NCBI GenBank assembly: GCA_000179315.1
Contig: ADZZ01000765.1
Span: 1-38,849 of the forward strand
From: a delta proteobacterium NaphS2
GTDB lineage: Bacteria > Desulfobacterota > DSM-4660 > Desulfatiglandales > Desulfatiglandaceae
Reading direction: 5' to 3'
DNA length: 38,849 nucleotides
Both the position numbers and the translations under genes were made by a program. The notes beneath the pieces were generated by a model. That model was not told the DNA's origin and ran no database searches. It saw nothing but the letters and a program-made list of their open reading frames with translations. This document shows, in pieces, positions 8,764-17,298 of this stretch; the first letter of the stretch is position 1, and each line of letters opens with the position of its first letter.

Positions 8764-9674
8764 CAGTGGCTTCTCCTTTCTCTGGAACTGAAAAATTGTC
8801 GTAAGTCCGCCAGATAGGAACGTTCGGTGGAAAGCTCCAGCATGTCCACACCCACGGATCGGATGGCGCGTCTGAGGTTTTTCTGGCGGTTTTCGGCAAG
8901 ATCTCTGAAGCTGGATCGGACTCGGGCGCTGGCGGTGTCCAGTTCAATCTGTTCACCGGTTTCAGCGTCCTCAATGGTGATCAGCCCGATATTGGGAAGC
9001 TCCCTTTCCCGCTGGTCACTGATCGATACGGCCACCAGATCATGACGTCGCCCCGTGATGCGGAGTTTGGGGCGCAGATTGTTTAAAGAAGCGTCAAAAT
9101 CTCCCGGAAGACAGAAATCGGAGATCAGAAATGCCACGGCTCGGCGTTTGATCACCTGGCTGGTGAAGTCCATGGCGGCCGCCAGGTTGGTGCCGGTTCC
9201 CGAGGGCTGAAAGAAGAGGATTTCCCGAATGACCCGCAGAATGTGTGACCGGCCCTTGCCAGGCGGAATGTATAGTTCGGCATCGTCCGTAAAAAGCACC
9301 AGTCCTACCTTGTCGTTGTTGCGCATGGCCGAGAATGCCAGGACGCTCCCGATTTCCGCCATCATTTCCCGTTTGCTCTGCGTGGCGGAACCGAATTCGC
9401 CGGAAGCGCTCACATCAATGATGAGCATGATGGTCAATTCCCGCTCCTCCGTGAACTTCTTGACATAGGTTCGACCGGTTCGCGCCGTCACGTTCCAGTC
9501 GATGGTCCGAATGTCGTCACCCGGCACATACTCCCGGACCTCATCAAAGTCCATGCCCCGGCCTTTGAAAACCGAGTGGTAGTGACCCGCCAGGGTGTCG
9601 TCCACCAGGCGGTTGGTCTTAATCTCCACCTGCCTGACCTTTTTAAGAATCTCCTTGCTGATGTGGGTATCCAT
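8763..9674 (-). CDS. DUF58 domain protein (VWA-like, MoxR partner)
   Basis: A cytoplasmic 303-residue DUF58 protein. Hallmarks are GRGMDFDEVREYVPGDDIRT, then IDWNVTARTG and a VWA-like strand with DVSASGEFGS. These proteins are encoded beside MoxR ATPases and are thought to link the ATPase to the VWA proteins. The frame is open upstream to 9797, but that would overlap the end of moxR with implausible residues. The ATG at 9674 has AAGGA at the right distance and gives the family's usual start, so I chose it. The gap to moxR is 49 nt. Confidence 0.88.
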   Translation of the reverse strand: MDTHISKEILKKVRQVEIKTNRLVDDTLAGHYHSVFKGRGMDFDEVREYVPGDDIRTIDWNVTARTGRTYVKKFTEERELTIMLIIDVSASGEFGSATQSKREMMAEIGSVLAFSAMRNNDKVGLVLFTDDAELYIPPGKGRSHILRVIREILFFQPSGTGTNLAAAMDFTSQVIKRRAVAFLISDFCLPGDFDASLNNLRPKLRITGRRHDLVAVSISDQRERELPNIGLITIEDAETGEQIELDTASARVRSSFRDLAENRQKNLRRAIRSVGVDMLELSTERSYLADLRQFFSSRERRSH

Positions 9675-9723
9675 GTTGAATTCCTTTTTTCGGTTAGCGT
9701 GCTTGTACCCTTTTGCGCGTAGG

Positions 9724-10806
9724 TTAGGGGACCGGAATGGTTTCCAGGATTTTGTTGACCATGTCTTCGCTGGTAAGAGATTCTGCCTCCGCTTCATAGG
9801 TGATACTCACCCGATGTCTCAACACATCCATGGCGATGGATTTTACATCTTCAGGGGTTACGTATCCGCGTCCCTGCAGGAATGCCAGGGCTTTGCTGGC
9901 GGTCTTCAGATTGATGGTGGCACGGGGAGATGCACCGATCTCAATATAGGGTTTCAGGTCCAGGCCGTAGCTTTCGGGGTCTCTTGAGGCATAAACGAGG
10001 CTAACAATATAGTCTTTGACCTTATCATCCATGTATATGGTATTGACCACGCGCCTTGATCTGACGATATCTTCCACCTGAACCACGGGGTTGACTTTCG
10101 GCGCGAACTCGGTGGTCTCCACGGAATCCAGGATGATCCGCTCTTCGGAGACGGATGGATAGCCGATGACCACCTTCAACATGAACCGGTCCACCTGTGC
10201 TTCCGGTAGCGGATAGGTCCCTTCCTGTTCGATGGGATTCTGGGTGGCCATAACCAGAAAGGGGTCCGACAGGTTGTAAGTTTTTTCACCGATGGTGACC
10301 TGGCGTTCCTGCATGGCCTGCAACAGTGCGCTCTGTACCTTGGCGGGGGCCCGGTTGATTTCATCGGCCAGAATCAGATTGGCAAAAACCGGACCGTGTT
10401 TCACCACGAAAGAGACATCTTTCGGGTTGAAAATCTCCGTGCCGACGATATCCGCCGGGAGCATGTCCGGTGTAAACTGGATTCTTCGAAATCCCGTCTG
10501 AATGGCTGAAGCCAGGGTGTTCAAGGTCAGTGTTTTGGCCAGGCCCGGGACACCCTCCAGAAGGATGTGCCCGTTTGAAAGAATGCCCACCAGCAGTCGG
10601 TCAATGAGCATCTTCTGGCCGACGATGACGCGGCTGATTTCCTGCTCCAGCGGCCGGACCCAAGCGGAAGCCCGCTGTACCGATTCGTTGATGGTCTGAA
10701 TGCTGGTAAACTGAGGACCTGCGGTTTGGGTGCCGGGATCGGTTGCAGGGGCTTGATAATTCTCCCCCCTAAATTGCCGGCTCTCTTCTCCTGTTTGAAT
10801 GTGCAT
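9724..10806 (-). CDS. moxR: MoxR-family AAA+ ATPase
   Basis: A 360-residue AAA+ ATPase of the MoxR/RavA branch. Walker A is GVPGLAKT near residue 85, Walker B is LILADEINR, and sensor-type motifs include ATQNPIEQEGTYPLPEAQVDRF. A helical lid domain follows, containing IEIGASPRATINL. MoxR proteins act as chaperone-like ATPases that mature or activate VWA-containing complexes. It is the first gene of the operon running to degP. The ATG has AAGGAG in front. The N-terminal 45 residues are Gln/Thr-rich and probably disordered. Confidence 0.95.
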   Translation of the reverse strand: MHIQTGEESRQFRGENYQAPATDPGTQTAGPQFTSIQTINESVQRASAWVRPLEQEISRVIVGQKMLIDRLLVGILSNGHILLEGVPGLAKTLTLNTLASAIQTGFRRIQFTPDMLPADIVGTEIFNPKDVSFVVKHGPVFANLILADEINRAPAKVQSALLQAMQERQVTIGEKTYNLSDPFLVMATQNPIEQEGTYPLPEAQVDRFMLKVVIGYPSVSEERIILDSVETTEFAPKVNPVVQVEDIVRSRRVVNTIYMDDKVKDYIVSLVYASRDPESYGLDLKPYIEIGASPRATINLKTASKALAFLQGRGYVTPEDVKSIAMDVLRHRVSITYEAEAESLTSEDMVNKILETIPVP

Positions 10807-11129
10807 GATTCACTCCTTTTTGTTCCTGAAAAAGTGATGAACCCTTTTGGTTCTCTTTGGGTTGAAGTTGCGGACACTTTAAAGATGCAATCTTACATCA
10901 TCCTTTAAAGATGCAATCTTACATCATCCTTTCTTGAACATTACGCCTTCGTAATGATCCGCTTTTTTGGTGGATGGAAAAGGTGATCACACAGTTCGCC
11001 GAATGCACTTGACACTTCCTGATGAATGAGAGAAGAAAATAAAGTCGTGTAAGAGTTGCGGGGGTACGTGCGGTATTTGGTGAAGTCAGAAAAAGCTTTA
11101 ACTTTAGGGCCGTCAGGAAAGGAGCGGTT
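10807..11129. other. Divergent intergenic region between moxR and the small Cys-rich gene
   Basis: A 323-bp region without a convincing gene. It holds the 26-bp tandem duplication and a short 7-bp hairpin (CATTACG at 10939-10945 with CGTAATG at 10950-10956). The moxR promoter and the plus-strand promoter of the following gene must lie here, but I see no unambiguous -35/-10 pair. Confidence 0.6.
10877..10928. repeat. 26-bp perfect tandem duplication upstream of moxR
   Basis: The unit starts CTTTAAAGATGCAATCTTAC and is present twice with no mismatch (10877-10902 and 10903-10928), followed by four bases of a third unit. It sits 70-120 bp before the moxR start, where promoter or operator elements of the bat operon are expected. 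The exactness suggests a recent duplication. Confidence 0.9.
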
Positions 11130-11333
11130 TTGCAGACAATCGTTGTGGTTTTTCTCGTTTGTGTGGCGGCGGGCTATCTGGTGTGGCGGTATGTGAATCG
11201 CGCCGGGAATAAGGGCTCGTGTGAATGTGAAAATTTCGAATGCCCGATGCATCAAAGGGGCCGTTTGCCGGCGGATGACGGCGGTTGTGAGGCGGTAAAC
11301 TGCGAGAACAGGAAAGAGCGGCCTCGGGGTTGA
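11130..11333 (+). CDS. Small membrane-anchored Cys-rich protein (FeoB-associated type)
   Basis: A 67-residue protein: one N-terminal membrane helix (residues 3-20, TIVVVFLVCVAAGYLVW), then a short soluble tail with Cys residues in CECENFECPMH and CEAVNC. The layout resembles small FeoB-associated Cys-rich membrane proteins, though no feo gene is nearby and the match rests on architecture only. The start is TTG, supported by a GGAAAGGAG site 5 nt upstream. A metal or thiol role is possible but unproven. Confidence 0.6.
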   Translation: MQTIVVVFLVCVAAGYLVWRYVNRAGNKGSCECENFECPMHQRGRLPADDGGCEAVNCENRKERPRG

Positions 11334-11481
11334 AAAAAGGTTTGAGACCTGAAACATCAAACGCAATCTTCAGAGAATTCAAATGGTTTTCCGGATTCCT
11401 TGTGCAACCGGAAATTACTGATTTCAGCCCCAACTTAACGAACAATTTGACAACATAAAATTACTTGACATAGCATAATTT

Positions 11482-11495
11482 GTTGTACATACAAC
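11482..11495. promoter_or_regulatory. GntR-like palindrome, distal operator
   Basis: GTTGTACATACAAC is a near-perfect palindrome beginning 12 bp after a TTGACA (11465-11470). It has the same core as the proximal site at 11577-11592. The GTTGTA-N2-TACAAC type is typical of GntR-family (FadR subgroup) operators. If the TTGACA is a -35 box, the site covers the matching -10 region. Confidence 0.55.
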
Positions 11496-11576
11496 TAATT
11501 ATGATATTTGCGTATGATCATAATCTTTCTTTAGGATGCTTGACCGGGTCGGCAGGAAATAAAAAATAACTGCTAT

Positions 11577-11592
11577 AGTTGTATATGCAACT
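11577..11592. promoter_or_regulatory. GntR-like palindrome just before the E1 alpha start
   Basis: AGTTGTATATGCAACT is palindromic except for one base pair, and the symmetry extends three bases further on each side. It lies directly before the AGGAGG ribosome binding site (11597-11602) of the gene starting at 11607. Bound protein here would block transcription or initiation. No GntR gene lies in the window. Confidence 0.6.
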
Positions 11593-11606
11593 ATATAGGA
11601 GGAATC

Positions 11607-12584
11607 ATGCAAATCACAAAGGAGAAAAAAATAGAGATGCTTCGCTCCATGCTTCTCTCTCGTCAATTCGAAGACAAGCTGACGGAGCTCTGCAAAATTG
11701 AGGGAAAAATTCCCGGCATGATGATCCTGTGCACGGGGCAAGAGGCTGTGGGTTCAGGTGTTTGCGCCGCCCTTGCGCCTGAGGATATCATCATATCAAA
11801 CCACAGAAGCCACAACCATCTTTTAGCCAGAGGGGCTGATCCCAATGCTCTTATGGCGGAGATATACGGCAAGAGGACAGGCTGCAACAAAGGGAAAAGC
11901 GGCACATTGCACCTTGCCGTTCCGGAGGTCAACGCCTTGTGCACGACCACCGTGGTGGGCGGCGGACCTCCCATCGCAGTGGGAACCGCCTTCGCACAAC
12001 AATATCGAAAAGAGGAAAGCGTGACGGTATGCTTCTTTGGCGACGGCGCCGCTGATGAGGGCTCTTTCCATGAAGCGCTGAACCTTGCCAGCCTCTGGCG
12101 CCTTCCGGTGATATTCGTTTGCGAGAATAACCTCTATGCCGGCGCTCAACGCTATGAGGAGCACACCAAGGTAAAAGACATTGCCGATAGGGCCATCGCC
12201 TATGCCATGCCCGGCGAGGTCGTCGACGGCAACGACGTGACGGCGGTTTACAGAGCCGCCTGCAAAGCGAGGGAGATCGCCGTGTCGGAGAAAGGCCCAA
12301 CCCTTATCGAATGCAAGACCTATCGTTGCCATGGACACGGAGAAGCTGATCTCCAGCTCTATCAACCTAAGGATGAGATCGCGGCATGGGTGGAAAAATG
12401 TCCCATAGACAAATTGCGCGATGAGGCGCTCTCAGAAGGTCTTATCAGCAACGATGCGTATGAGGAGATGAATAGAAAAATGAACGAAATCGTGGAAAAC
12501 GCTGTGCGTTTCGCGGAAGAGAGTCCTTTCCCCAGCCCTGAGGAAGCGCTGGAAGACGTCTTTGTGTCATCGAGGATTTCATAA
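11607..12584 (+). CDS. TPP-dependent 2-oxoacid (acetoin/pyruvate-type) dehydrogenase E1 alpha subunit
   Basis: A 325-residue E1 alpha subunit of the AcoA/PdhA family. It binds thiamine pyrophosphate and Mg2+, decarboxylates a 2-oxoacid or cleaves acetoin, and passes the acyl group to a lipoyl E2. The TPP motif is clear: GDGAADEGSFHEALNLAS followed by VIFVCENN. HRSHNHLLARG and GKRTGCNKGKSG match the substrate-channel region, and the late RCHGHGEAD corresponds to the usual GHS-x-x-D loop. The ATG has AGGAGG 4 nt upstream. It forms a heterotetramer with the beta subunit 32 nt downstream. No E2, E3 or lipoate gene follows, so it must borrow these or use another acceptor. Confidence 0.9.
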   Translation: MQITKEKKIEMLRSMLLSRQFEDKLTELCKIEGKIPGMMILCTGQEAVGSGVCAALAPEDIIISNHRSHNHLLARGADPNALMAEIYGKRTGCNKGKSGTLHLAVPEVNALCTTTVVGGGPPIAVGTAFAQQYRKEESVTVCFFGDGAADEGSFHEALNLASLWRLPVIFVCENNLYAGAQRYEEHTKVKDIADRAIAYAMPGEVVDGNDVTAVYRAACKAREIAVSEKGPTLIECKTYRCHGHGEADLQLYQPKDEIAAWVEKCPIDKLRDEALSEGLISNDAYEEMNRKMNEIVENAVRFAEESPFPSPEEALEDVFVSSRIS

Positions 12585-12616
12585 GCCAATAACCATTAGA
12601 AAAGGATTAAAACGCC

Positions 12617-13594
12617 ATGAATCAATTAGGAATGGGACAAGCTGTCAATCAAGCCCTTAGAGAGGAAATGATGCGGGATTCCGGCGTGTTTATCGCCGGC
12701 GAAGGCATCGGCGTCGGCATCATGGAAAGTCCAATGCTTCCCACATTCGGTTTGTTAAAAGACTTCGGCCCTGAAAGAGTGAAAGACACCCCGGTATCGG
12801 AAGCGGCCATCGCAGGCCTGGCCGTCGGCGCGGCGGCGGCGGGCTTGAGACCTGTGGTCGAAATTCTGTTCAGCCCCTTTTTCACTCTAGCATCAGACAT
12901 GATCGTCAACCATGCCGCGAAGCTTAGATATCTGTCCGGCGGAAAGTCGACCTTTCCCCTGGTGGTGCGCATAAAAAACGCCTCCGGTCATGGGGCCGGA
13001 TGTCAGCACTCCCACAACCTGGAAGCCTGGGCGGCCCATTGTCCGGGGCTGAAAGTGGTGATGCCCTCGACGCCCGCCGACGCCAAAGGGCTCCTTAAGT
13101 CCGCCATTCGCGATGACAATCCCGTCATTTTCATCGAAAATATGGCGCTCTACTTTCAACCCGGGCCGGTGCCGGACGAGGAGTATCTCACCCCCATCGG
13201 GAAAGCCGAAATCAAACGACAGGGGAAGGACGTCACCGTGGTCGCATGGTCCAACATGGTAGGCTTGGCTTTAAGAGCTGCCGATCAATTCTCGCAAGAG
13301 GGCGTAGAGGTGGAGATCGTGGATGTGCGCACGTTGGCGCCCCTGGACAAAGAGACCATACTCGCATCGGTTCGAAAGACCGGACGTTTGGTTGTGATTC
13401 ATGAGGCCAATCGCACGGGAGGATTTGCCGGCGAAATCTCGGCGATCGTCATGGAGGAGGCCCTTGCAAGCTTGAAGGCGCCTTTACGACGGGTCACCGG
13501 GCCGGATATTCCCGTGCCCGCCAGTCCGCCGCTGGAGTCTTTCTACATCCCAAATGAGGAGAATTTGATATCGGCCATCCGTGAAATCATTTGA
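12617..13594 (+). CDS. TPP-dependent 2-oxoacid dehydrogenase E1 beta subunit
   Basis: A 325-residue E1 beta subunit (AcoB/PdhB family) with an N-terminal pyrimidine-binding domain (SEAAIAGLAVGAAAAGLRPVV, then FTLASDMIVNHAAKLRYLSGG) and a C-terminal transketolase domain (VVAWSNMVGLAL ... EIVDVRTLAPLDKETI ... HEANRTGGFAGEIS). The length and the conserved HS context at GAGCQHSHNLEAW are normal for the family. It is co-transcribed with the alpha subunit and followed by a GC-rich hairpin at 13632-13650. The substrate cannot be told from sequence; acetoin and branched-chain oxoacids are both possible. Confidence 0.9.
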   Translation: MNQLGMGQAVNQALREEMMRDSGVFIAGEGIGVGIMESPMLPTFGLLKDFGPERVKDTPVSEAAIAGLAVGAAAAGLRPVVEILFSPFFTLASDMIVNHAAKLRYLSGGKSTFPLVVRIKNASGHGAGCQHSHNLEAWAAHCPGLKVVMPSTPADAKGLLKSAIRDDNPVIFIENMALYFQPGPVPDEEYLTPIGKAEIKRQGKDVTVVAWSNMVGLALRAADQFSQEGVEVEIVDVRTLAPLDKETILASVRKTGRLVVIHEANRTGGFAGEISAIVMEEALASLKAPLRRVTGPDIPVPASPPLESFYIPNEENLISAIREII

Positions 13595-13631
13595 AATGGA
13601 CTGTCTGGAATGCTGAAATAATTATTTAAAG

Positions 13632-13650
13632 CCCCGCCCTTTGGGTGGGG
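13632..13650 (+). terminator. Hairpin terminator after E1 beta
   Basis: CCCCGCCC (13632-13639) pairs with GGGTGGGG (13643-13650) across a 3-nt loop, with one G-T wobble. A T-rich stretch follows about 10 nt later. It separates the dehydrogenase operon from the convergent cyclic-nucleotide-binding gene. Confidence 0.6.
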
Positions 13651-13694
13651 TTTGGGGTCGTTTTCTTCCAGGTATTTCTTGATCATGTGTGCTT

Positions 13695-14177
13695 CTAGGC
13701 GGCTAAGAGCACCAAGTCCAACTCACTTTCCTTTTTCCTGAGCCGTTTGATCAGAATCTGAAGAATGTTTTGATAAATGATTTTGGCCATCCGATCATCG
13801 GCAAGAACCCGGTCAAAGTCCGCACTCGGAATTTTGAGGGCCTCTCCCGGTTCTTCTGCAACGACCGATGCGGTGGTGCGGGTTTTTTCAATAAGGGAAT
13901 ACTCGCCGAAACAATCCCCTTCATGGAGCACATTCAGATTGACGGCGCTGATCCGCTGTTCCTTTCTGCCCGCCACATGCTGTGGAAGCATGACTTTTAG
14001 CCGCCCATGGATCACAATAAAAAAACCGGGTGGTTCCTGATCTATGCCGATCAGCACCTCTCCCTTTTCGAAGTTTATTCTTTTGCAGTGTTTCGAAATG
14101 GTTTTGAGTTCCTCTCTTGTCATTCCTTGAAAGACCTTTGTTTCTGACAAAATCTCAACAAATTTTCTTTTGAACAT
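13695..14177 (-). CDS. Cyclic nucleotide-binding domain protein without DNA-binding domain
   Basis: A single cNMP-binding domain of about 160 residues. The beta-barrel is KRINFEKGEVLIGIDQEPPGFFIVIHGRLKVM, followed by the phosphate-binding cassette FGEYSLIEKTRTTASVVAEE. The C-terminus is one helix rich in Arg, Lys and Leu; there is no helix-turn-helix, so it is not a standalone CRP/FNR regulator. The frame opens at 14222, but the ATG at 14177 has GGAG at the right distance and starts at the family's usual position, so it is preferred. It could be a regulatory subunit sensing a cyclic nucleotide; the partner is unknown. Confidence 0.8.
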   Translation of the reverse strand: MFKRKFVEILSETKVFQGMTREELKTISKHCKRINFEKGEVLIGIDQEPPGFFIVIHGRLKVMLPQHVAGRKEQRISAVNLNVLHEGDCFGEYSLIEKTRTTASVVAEEPGEALKIPSADFDRVLADDRMAKIIYQNILQILIKRLRKKESELDLVLLAA

Positions 14178-14323
14178 TGTTTTGCTCCATTGGTCATTTT
14201 CCCTTTTCTTGAAATTGAACACTATCCGGTGTGACGGAGCCGGGTCAATTTATTTTTGGCCGATGGTTGCTTTTTAACGGTTTAAGGGTATTAAGAACCC
14301 GTAGCGGACGACGGTAAATGGAC

Positions 14324-14353
14324 TTGACAATTTTTACATAATAAAACCATAAT
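14324..14353 (+). promoter_or_regulatory. Sigma-70-type promoter for the TauE/SafE gene
   Basis: TTGACA (14324-14329) is followed after 18 bp by CATAAT (14348-14353). A transcript from about 14360 would have a 50-nt leader before the TTG start at 14413. Confidence 0.55.
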
Positions 14354-14412
14354 GAACCCTCAAAAAGCATTTCTTCCATTACGTCCGCCAAGACTTTTGC
14401 GGGGGCTCTTAA

Positions 14413-15369
14413 TTGTATTTTCCAACGGCCGGCATTGAGGTTTCCTTCTGGGTTCCCCCTCTGGTGGCATTTGCCATATCTTTTTTCACATCCATGGGTG
14501 GCGTATCCGGGGCTTTTCTCCTGCTCCCTTTTCAGATGTCCTTTTTGGGGTACACGAACCCTTCCGTCAGCGCCACCAACCAGTTGTTCAACATCGTGGC
14601 CATTCCCAGCGGCGTTTACCGCTACTGCAGGGAAGGGCGGATGGTGTGGCCGCTTACGTGGGTGGTGGTGGCGGGAACCCTTCCGGGTGTCTTCATCGGT
14701 GCTTTCGTGAGAATCACCTATCTTCCCGATCCCAAAGCTTTCAAGTTTTTCGCAGGTGGGGTTCTGCTCTGGATAGGCGGGAAAATGGTGTTGGATTTGT
14801 TGAAGAAAAAAGCGAAAAACGAGAAGCGGATCGCCGAAAATCGTTTTCAGAAACTGGTGCATCATCATGAGGGGACCCTGGCGCAGGGCGAAGCAAAGCA
14901 TGAGCCCTTTGATTCCGCAGTCAAAGTCACCCATTTCAACCTGTCTCGTTTGGGTTATACGTTTTATGGGGAGCAGTTCGATGTTTCGTTCTGGGGCATT
15001 TTCATCCTGAGTCTTATCGTGGGCGTTGTGGGGGGGATTTACGGCATCGGCGGCGGCTCCATTATCGCGCCCTTTTTCGTGGTGTTCTTCAAACTGCCGG
15101 TCTACACCGTGGCCGGTGCGGCACTCATGGGAACCTTTGTCACTTCGGTGGCGGGTGTGGCTTTTTATCAGTTGATGGCGCCGCTTTATCCGGACATGTC
15201 GGTGGCGCCGGACTGGCTGCTGGGCATCATGTTCGGCCTGGGAGGCATGGCGGGGATGTATCTGGGAGCCAGGTGCCAAAAGTTCGTTCCGGCGAGGGCC
15301 ATCAAGTGGATGCTGGCGGGAATCATTGTGTTGACGGCTGGTAAATATGTTCTGGGGTTTTTCTTTTGA
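14413..15369 (+). CDS. TauE/SafE family sulfite/anion exporter
   Basis: A 318-residue integral membrane protein of the TauE/SafE family, linked to export of sulfite, sulfoacetate or other organosulfur anions. It has two repeats, each opening with a Gly-rich motif: FFTSMGGVSGAFLLLP near residues 25-40, and VGVVGGIYGIGGGSIIAPFF near 205-225. A charged cytoplasmic loop (about 130-180) separates them. The start is TTG, because a TAA lies directly upstream in frame and the residues from MYFPTAGIEV onward match the usual N-terminus. It fits sulfur metabolism in a sulfate reducer. It converges on the lipoprotein esterase gene. Confidence 0.88.
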   Translation: MYFPTAGIEVSFWVPPLVAFAISFFTSMGGVSGAFLLLPFQMSFLGYTNPSVSATNQLFNIVAIPSGVYRYCREGRMVWPLTWVVVAGTLPGVFIGAFVRITYLPDPKAFKFFAGGVLLWIGGKMVLDLLKKKAKNEKRIAENRFQKLVHHHEGTLAQGEAKHEPFDSAVKVTHFNLSRLGYTFYGEQFDVSFWGIFILSLIVGVVGGIYGIGGGSIIAPFFVVFFKLPVYTVAGAALMGTFVTSVAGVAFYQLMAPLYPDMSVAPDWLLGIMFGLGGMAGMYLGARCQKFVPARAIKWMLAGIIVLTAGKYVLGFFF

Positions 15370-15396
15370 TCACGGCTGATGTCCTTCCGTTTTCTA

Positions 15397-17295
15397 TTAT
15401 TGATCGTCCGATACCTTTTGAACCCCGCCTTGTTCCGAGTCCAGATGCAAAAGAAGGATACGCCGTACTTCTTCAATGGTGAGGGGATGCCCCTGGCAGG
15501 AATGGCCGCTTTTTACGACAAATTCAGAGTCCACATAACCCACATGGGCGCTCTTGTATTCCACAACCCCGTCGTTCAATTCCGTGAGGTCCCCTTCTCC
15601 CTGAACGGAAATGATGGAATGCCCTTTGACGCCGGGGGCGAGCGGAATTTCCGCCAGCGACAGAAGCGACGGGTTTTTGGGACTCATGCTGTCAATGCTG
15701 GTGCGGTTTTCCTCGGAGCGCCATTCTTCCGGTAGCTTCGCTGTTGCCATTGCCTTACCCAGAAGGACCGTCTGTTTCACAATATCTACGGGCAGAAACA
15801 CCAGCCGCCGCACCAGATTACGGACAATATCACTGGCCAGAAAACTGCCGCGGTGCGGGGTGCTGATGAAGATCACGCGTTTCACAAACGGGAGGGCCGT
15901 AAATATCGCTCTATCGACGATCAGACGCTGCTGTTCCGGGGTTAAGTGGAGTTCCTTCAGACTCTTTCCGGTAACGTCTTTGATAATTTTTTCACCGGTA
16001 TCGGTGGCCGCCAGTTTCGTCAGCAGTCCTCCCTGGCTATGCCCGATGATGACCATGCTTTTGGGCGCGCGGTTCCGGCCTTGGGGATCCAGTTCGGCCA
16101 CCCTCTGTGTCAAGGTATCCCGAAACTGATGGGCGGAAAGACCGATGGTCTTGCCGCTGTCATAGAAATAGAACCAGAACTGACAGCGTTTTCGCAGAAT
16201 CGGGTCCGAGTAGAGGGTGTTGGCCATTTCGGCCCACCAGACCGGACTGCTGGCGGTACCATGAACGAATACCACGGGGATTTGTTTTGGATTGAAGGGC
16301 TTGGTGAAATAAAGACCTGTGGGAATAGGGCTTCTACCCATGAAAAAACCGGTGATATCCAGCTTCCAGAACTCCGGCTGGTTCAGGTTGTAGGCCAGTT
16401 GGGCGCTCAGGTCGCTTTCAAGGGGTACGGGCTTTCCGTGAACCATAACATGGGTGCGATCAAAGGGCGCAAAAAGCGCCAGTTCTCCCTCCATGTATCC
16501 CTTTTCGAGATCGGTGATATCCCCATCAATCCGCATGAACAGCGTTCCGGGGGAGCTGCGTTTGATGGGGAGATCCGCGGTCTTCTTGACCACGGCGATA
16601 AAGACGACACCCAGTCCCGCATCCCGGTTGCGCTTGCTGAGGCCATAAATATCCAATCGATCCGCGGCAACGATCCTTTCGAAACGATCCATTTCTACGG
16701 GAAAATTTTTCGCATCAAGGGTCAAATCAATTTTTCCAAAAGGAAGCTTTCGAATGCCGGACTTAACTATTAGTGCACCTTTGTTATCCGTCATGGCTTC
16801 GGCAAGGCTGATATTGTAAAGGTCACAGGCAAGGCGGTAACGTCGGTTGTATGGATTTGCCGGCTTGTTTCGGGTTTCATTGAAGAGGTAAAAATAGGCG
16901 TAGATGGCTGCGTTCAGGTAATATTCCCTGTTTTCCGGAAGCGGACTGTCATCCAGGTCTCTTAACGTATATTTTGCCGTGAAATAATTAAGCTCCGCCA
17001 GGGCGAACAGAAGATCGCGACGGTTGTCCGTTTTGATTTTTCCATGCAGTTCGTTAAGGCACTTCAGGGGCTTTTCCTTGAATAATTGTCCCATGTTGTA
17101 GCGCTGAAGCACGTTTTTTGAGGTGGTGCTGTAAGTTTCGTCCAAAAACGCATTGCTGTTGATCTGCTCGTACGCCTTTCGAAAACCCACATCGCGGGTC
17201 CCGATGGCGCCACCGCAACCGGCAATTAACAGTATCAGAACCATAAAAAGAGAGCCGGCGGATACCCCAAGTTTGGGCCGTCTTTTTTCTTTCAC
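15397..17295 (-). CDS. Lipoprotein alpha/beta-hydrolase (esterase/lipase-like)
   Basis: A 632-residue predicted lipoprotein: basic N-terminus, hydrophobic helix and lipobox LIAGC (Cys27). An N-terminal domain of about 330 residues of unknown function precedes an alpha/beta-hydrolase fold. That fold contains the oxyanion segment VVFVHGTASSPVWWAEM, the nucleophile elbow GHSQGG and a C-terminal His in SGHSCQGHP. A segment FISTPHRGSFLAS is typical of lipase-type hydrolases. It likely acts at the inner face of the outer membrane on an unknown ester. The GTG start has GGGAG upstream, inside the last codons of the DUF4105 gene, 3 nt after its stop, so the pair is translationally coupled. Confidence 0.85.
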   Translation of the reverse strand: MKEKRRPKLGVSAGSLFMVLILLIAGCGGAIGTRDVGFRKAYEQINSNAFLDETYSTTSKNVLQRYNMGQLFKEKPLKCLNELHGKIKTDNRRDLLFALAELNYFTAKYTLRDLDDSPLPENREYYLNAAIYAYFYLFNETRNKPANPYNRRYRLACDLYNISLAEAMTDNKGALIVKSGIRKLPFGKIDLTLDAKNFPVEMDRFERIVAADRLDIYGLSKRNRDAGLGVVFIAVVKKTADLPIKRSSPGTLFMRIDGDITDLEKGYMEGELALFAPFDRTHVMVHGKPVPLESDLSAQLAYNLNQPEFWKLDITGFFMGRSPIPTGLYFTKPFNPKQIPVVFVHGTASSPVWWAEMANTLYSDPILRKRCQFWFYFYDSGKTIGLSAHQFRDTLTQRVAELDPQGRNRAPKSMVIIGHSQGGLLTKLAATDTGEKIIKDVTGKSLKELHLTPEQQRLIVDRAIFTALPFVKRVIFISTPHRGSFLASDIVRNLVRRLVFLPVDIVKQTVLLGKAMATAKLPEEWRSEENRTSIDSMSPKNPSLLSLAEIPLAPGVKGHSIISVQGEGDLTELNDGVVEYKSAHVGYVDSEFVVKSGHSCQGHPLTIEEVRRILLLHLDSEQGGVQKVSDDQ

Positions 17296-17298
17296 GTT

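Noticed and set aside
10877-10928. CRISPR-like repeat
   Set aside because: The two units are directly adjacent with no spacers, so it is a tandem duplication.
14245-15279. 344-residue open frame on the minus strand
   Set aside because: It is antisense to the TauE/SafE gene, which has clear family motifs and a promoter; the antisense product is low-complexity His/Arg/Gln-rich.
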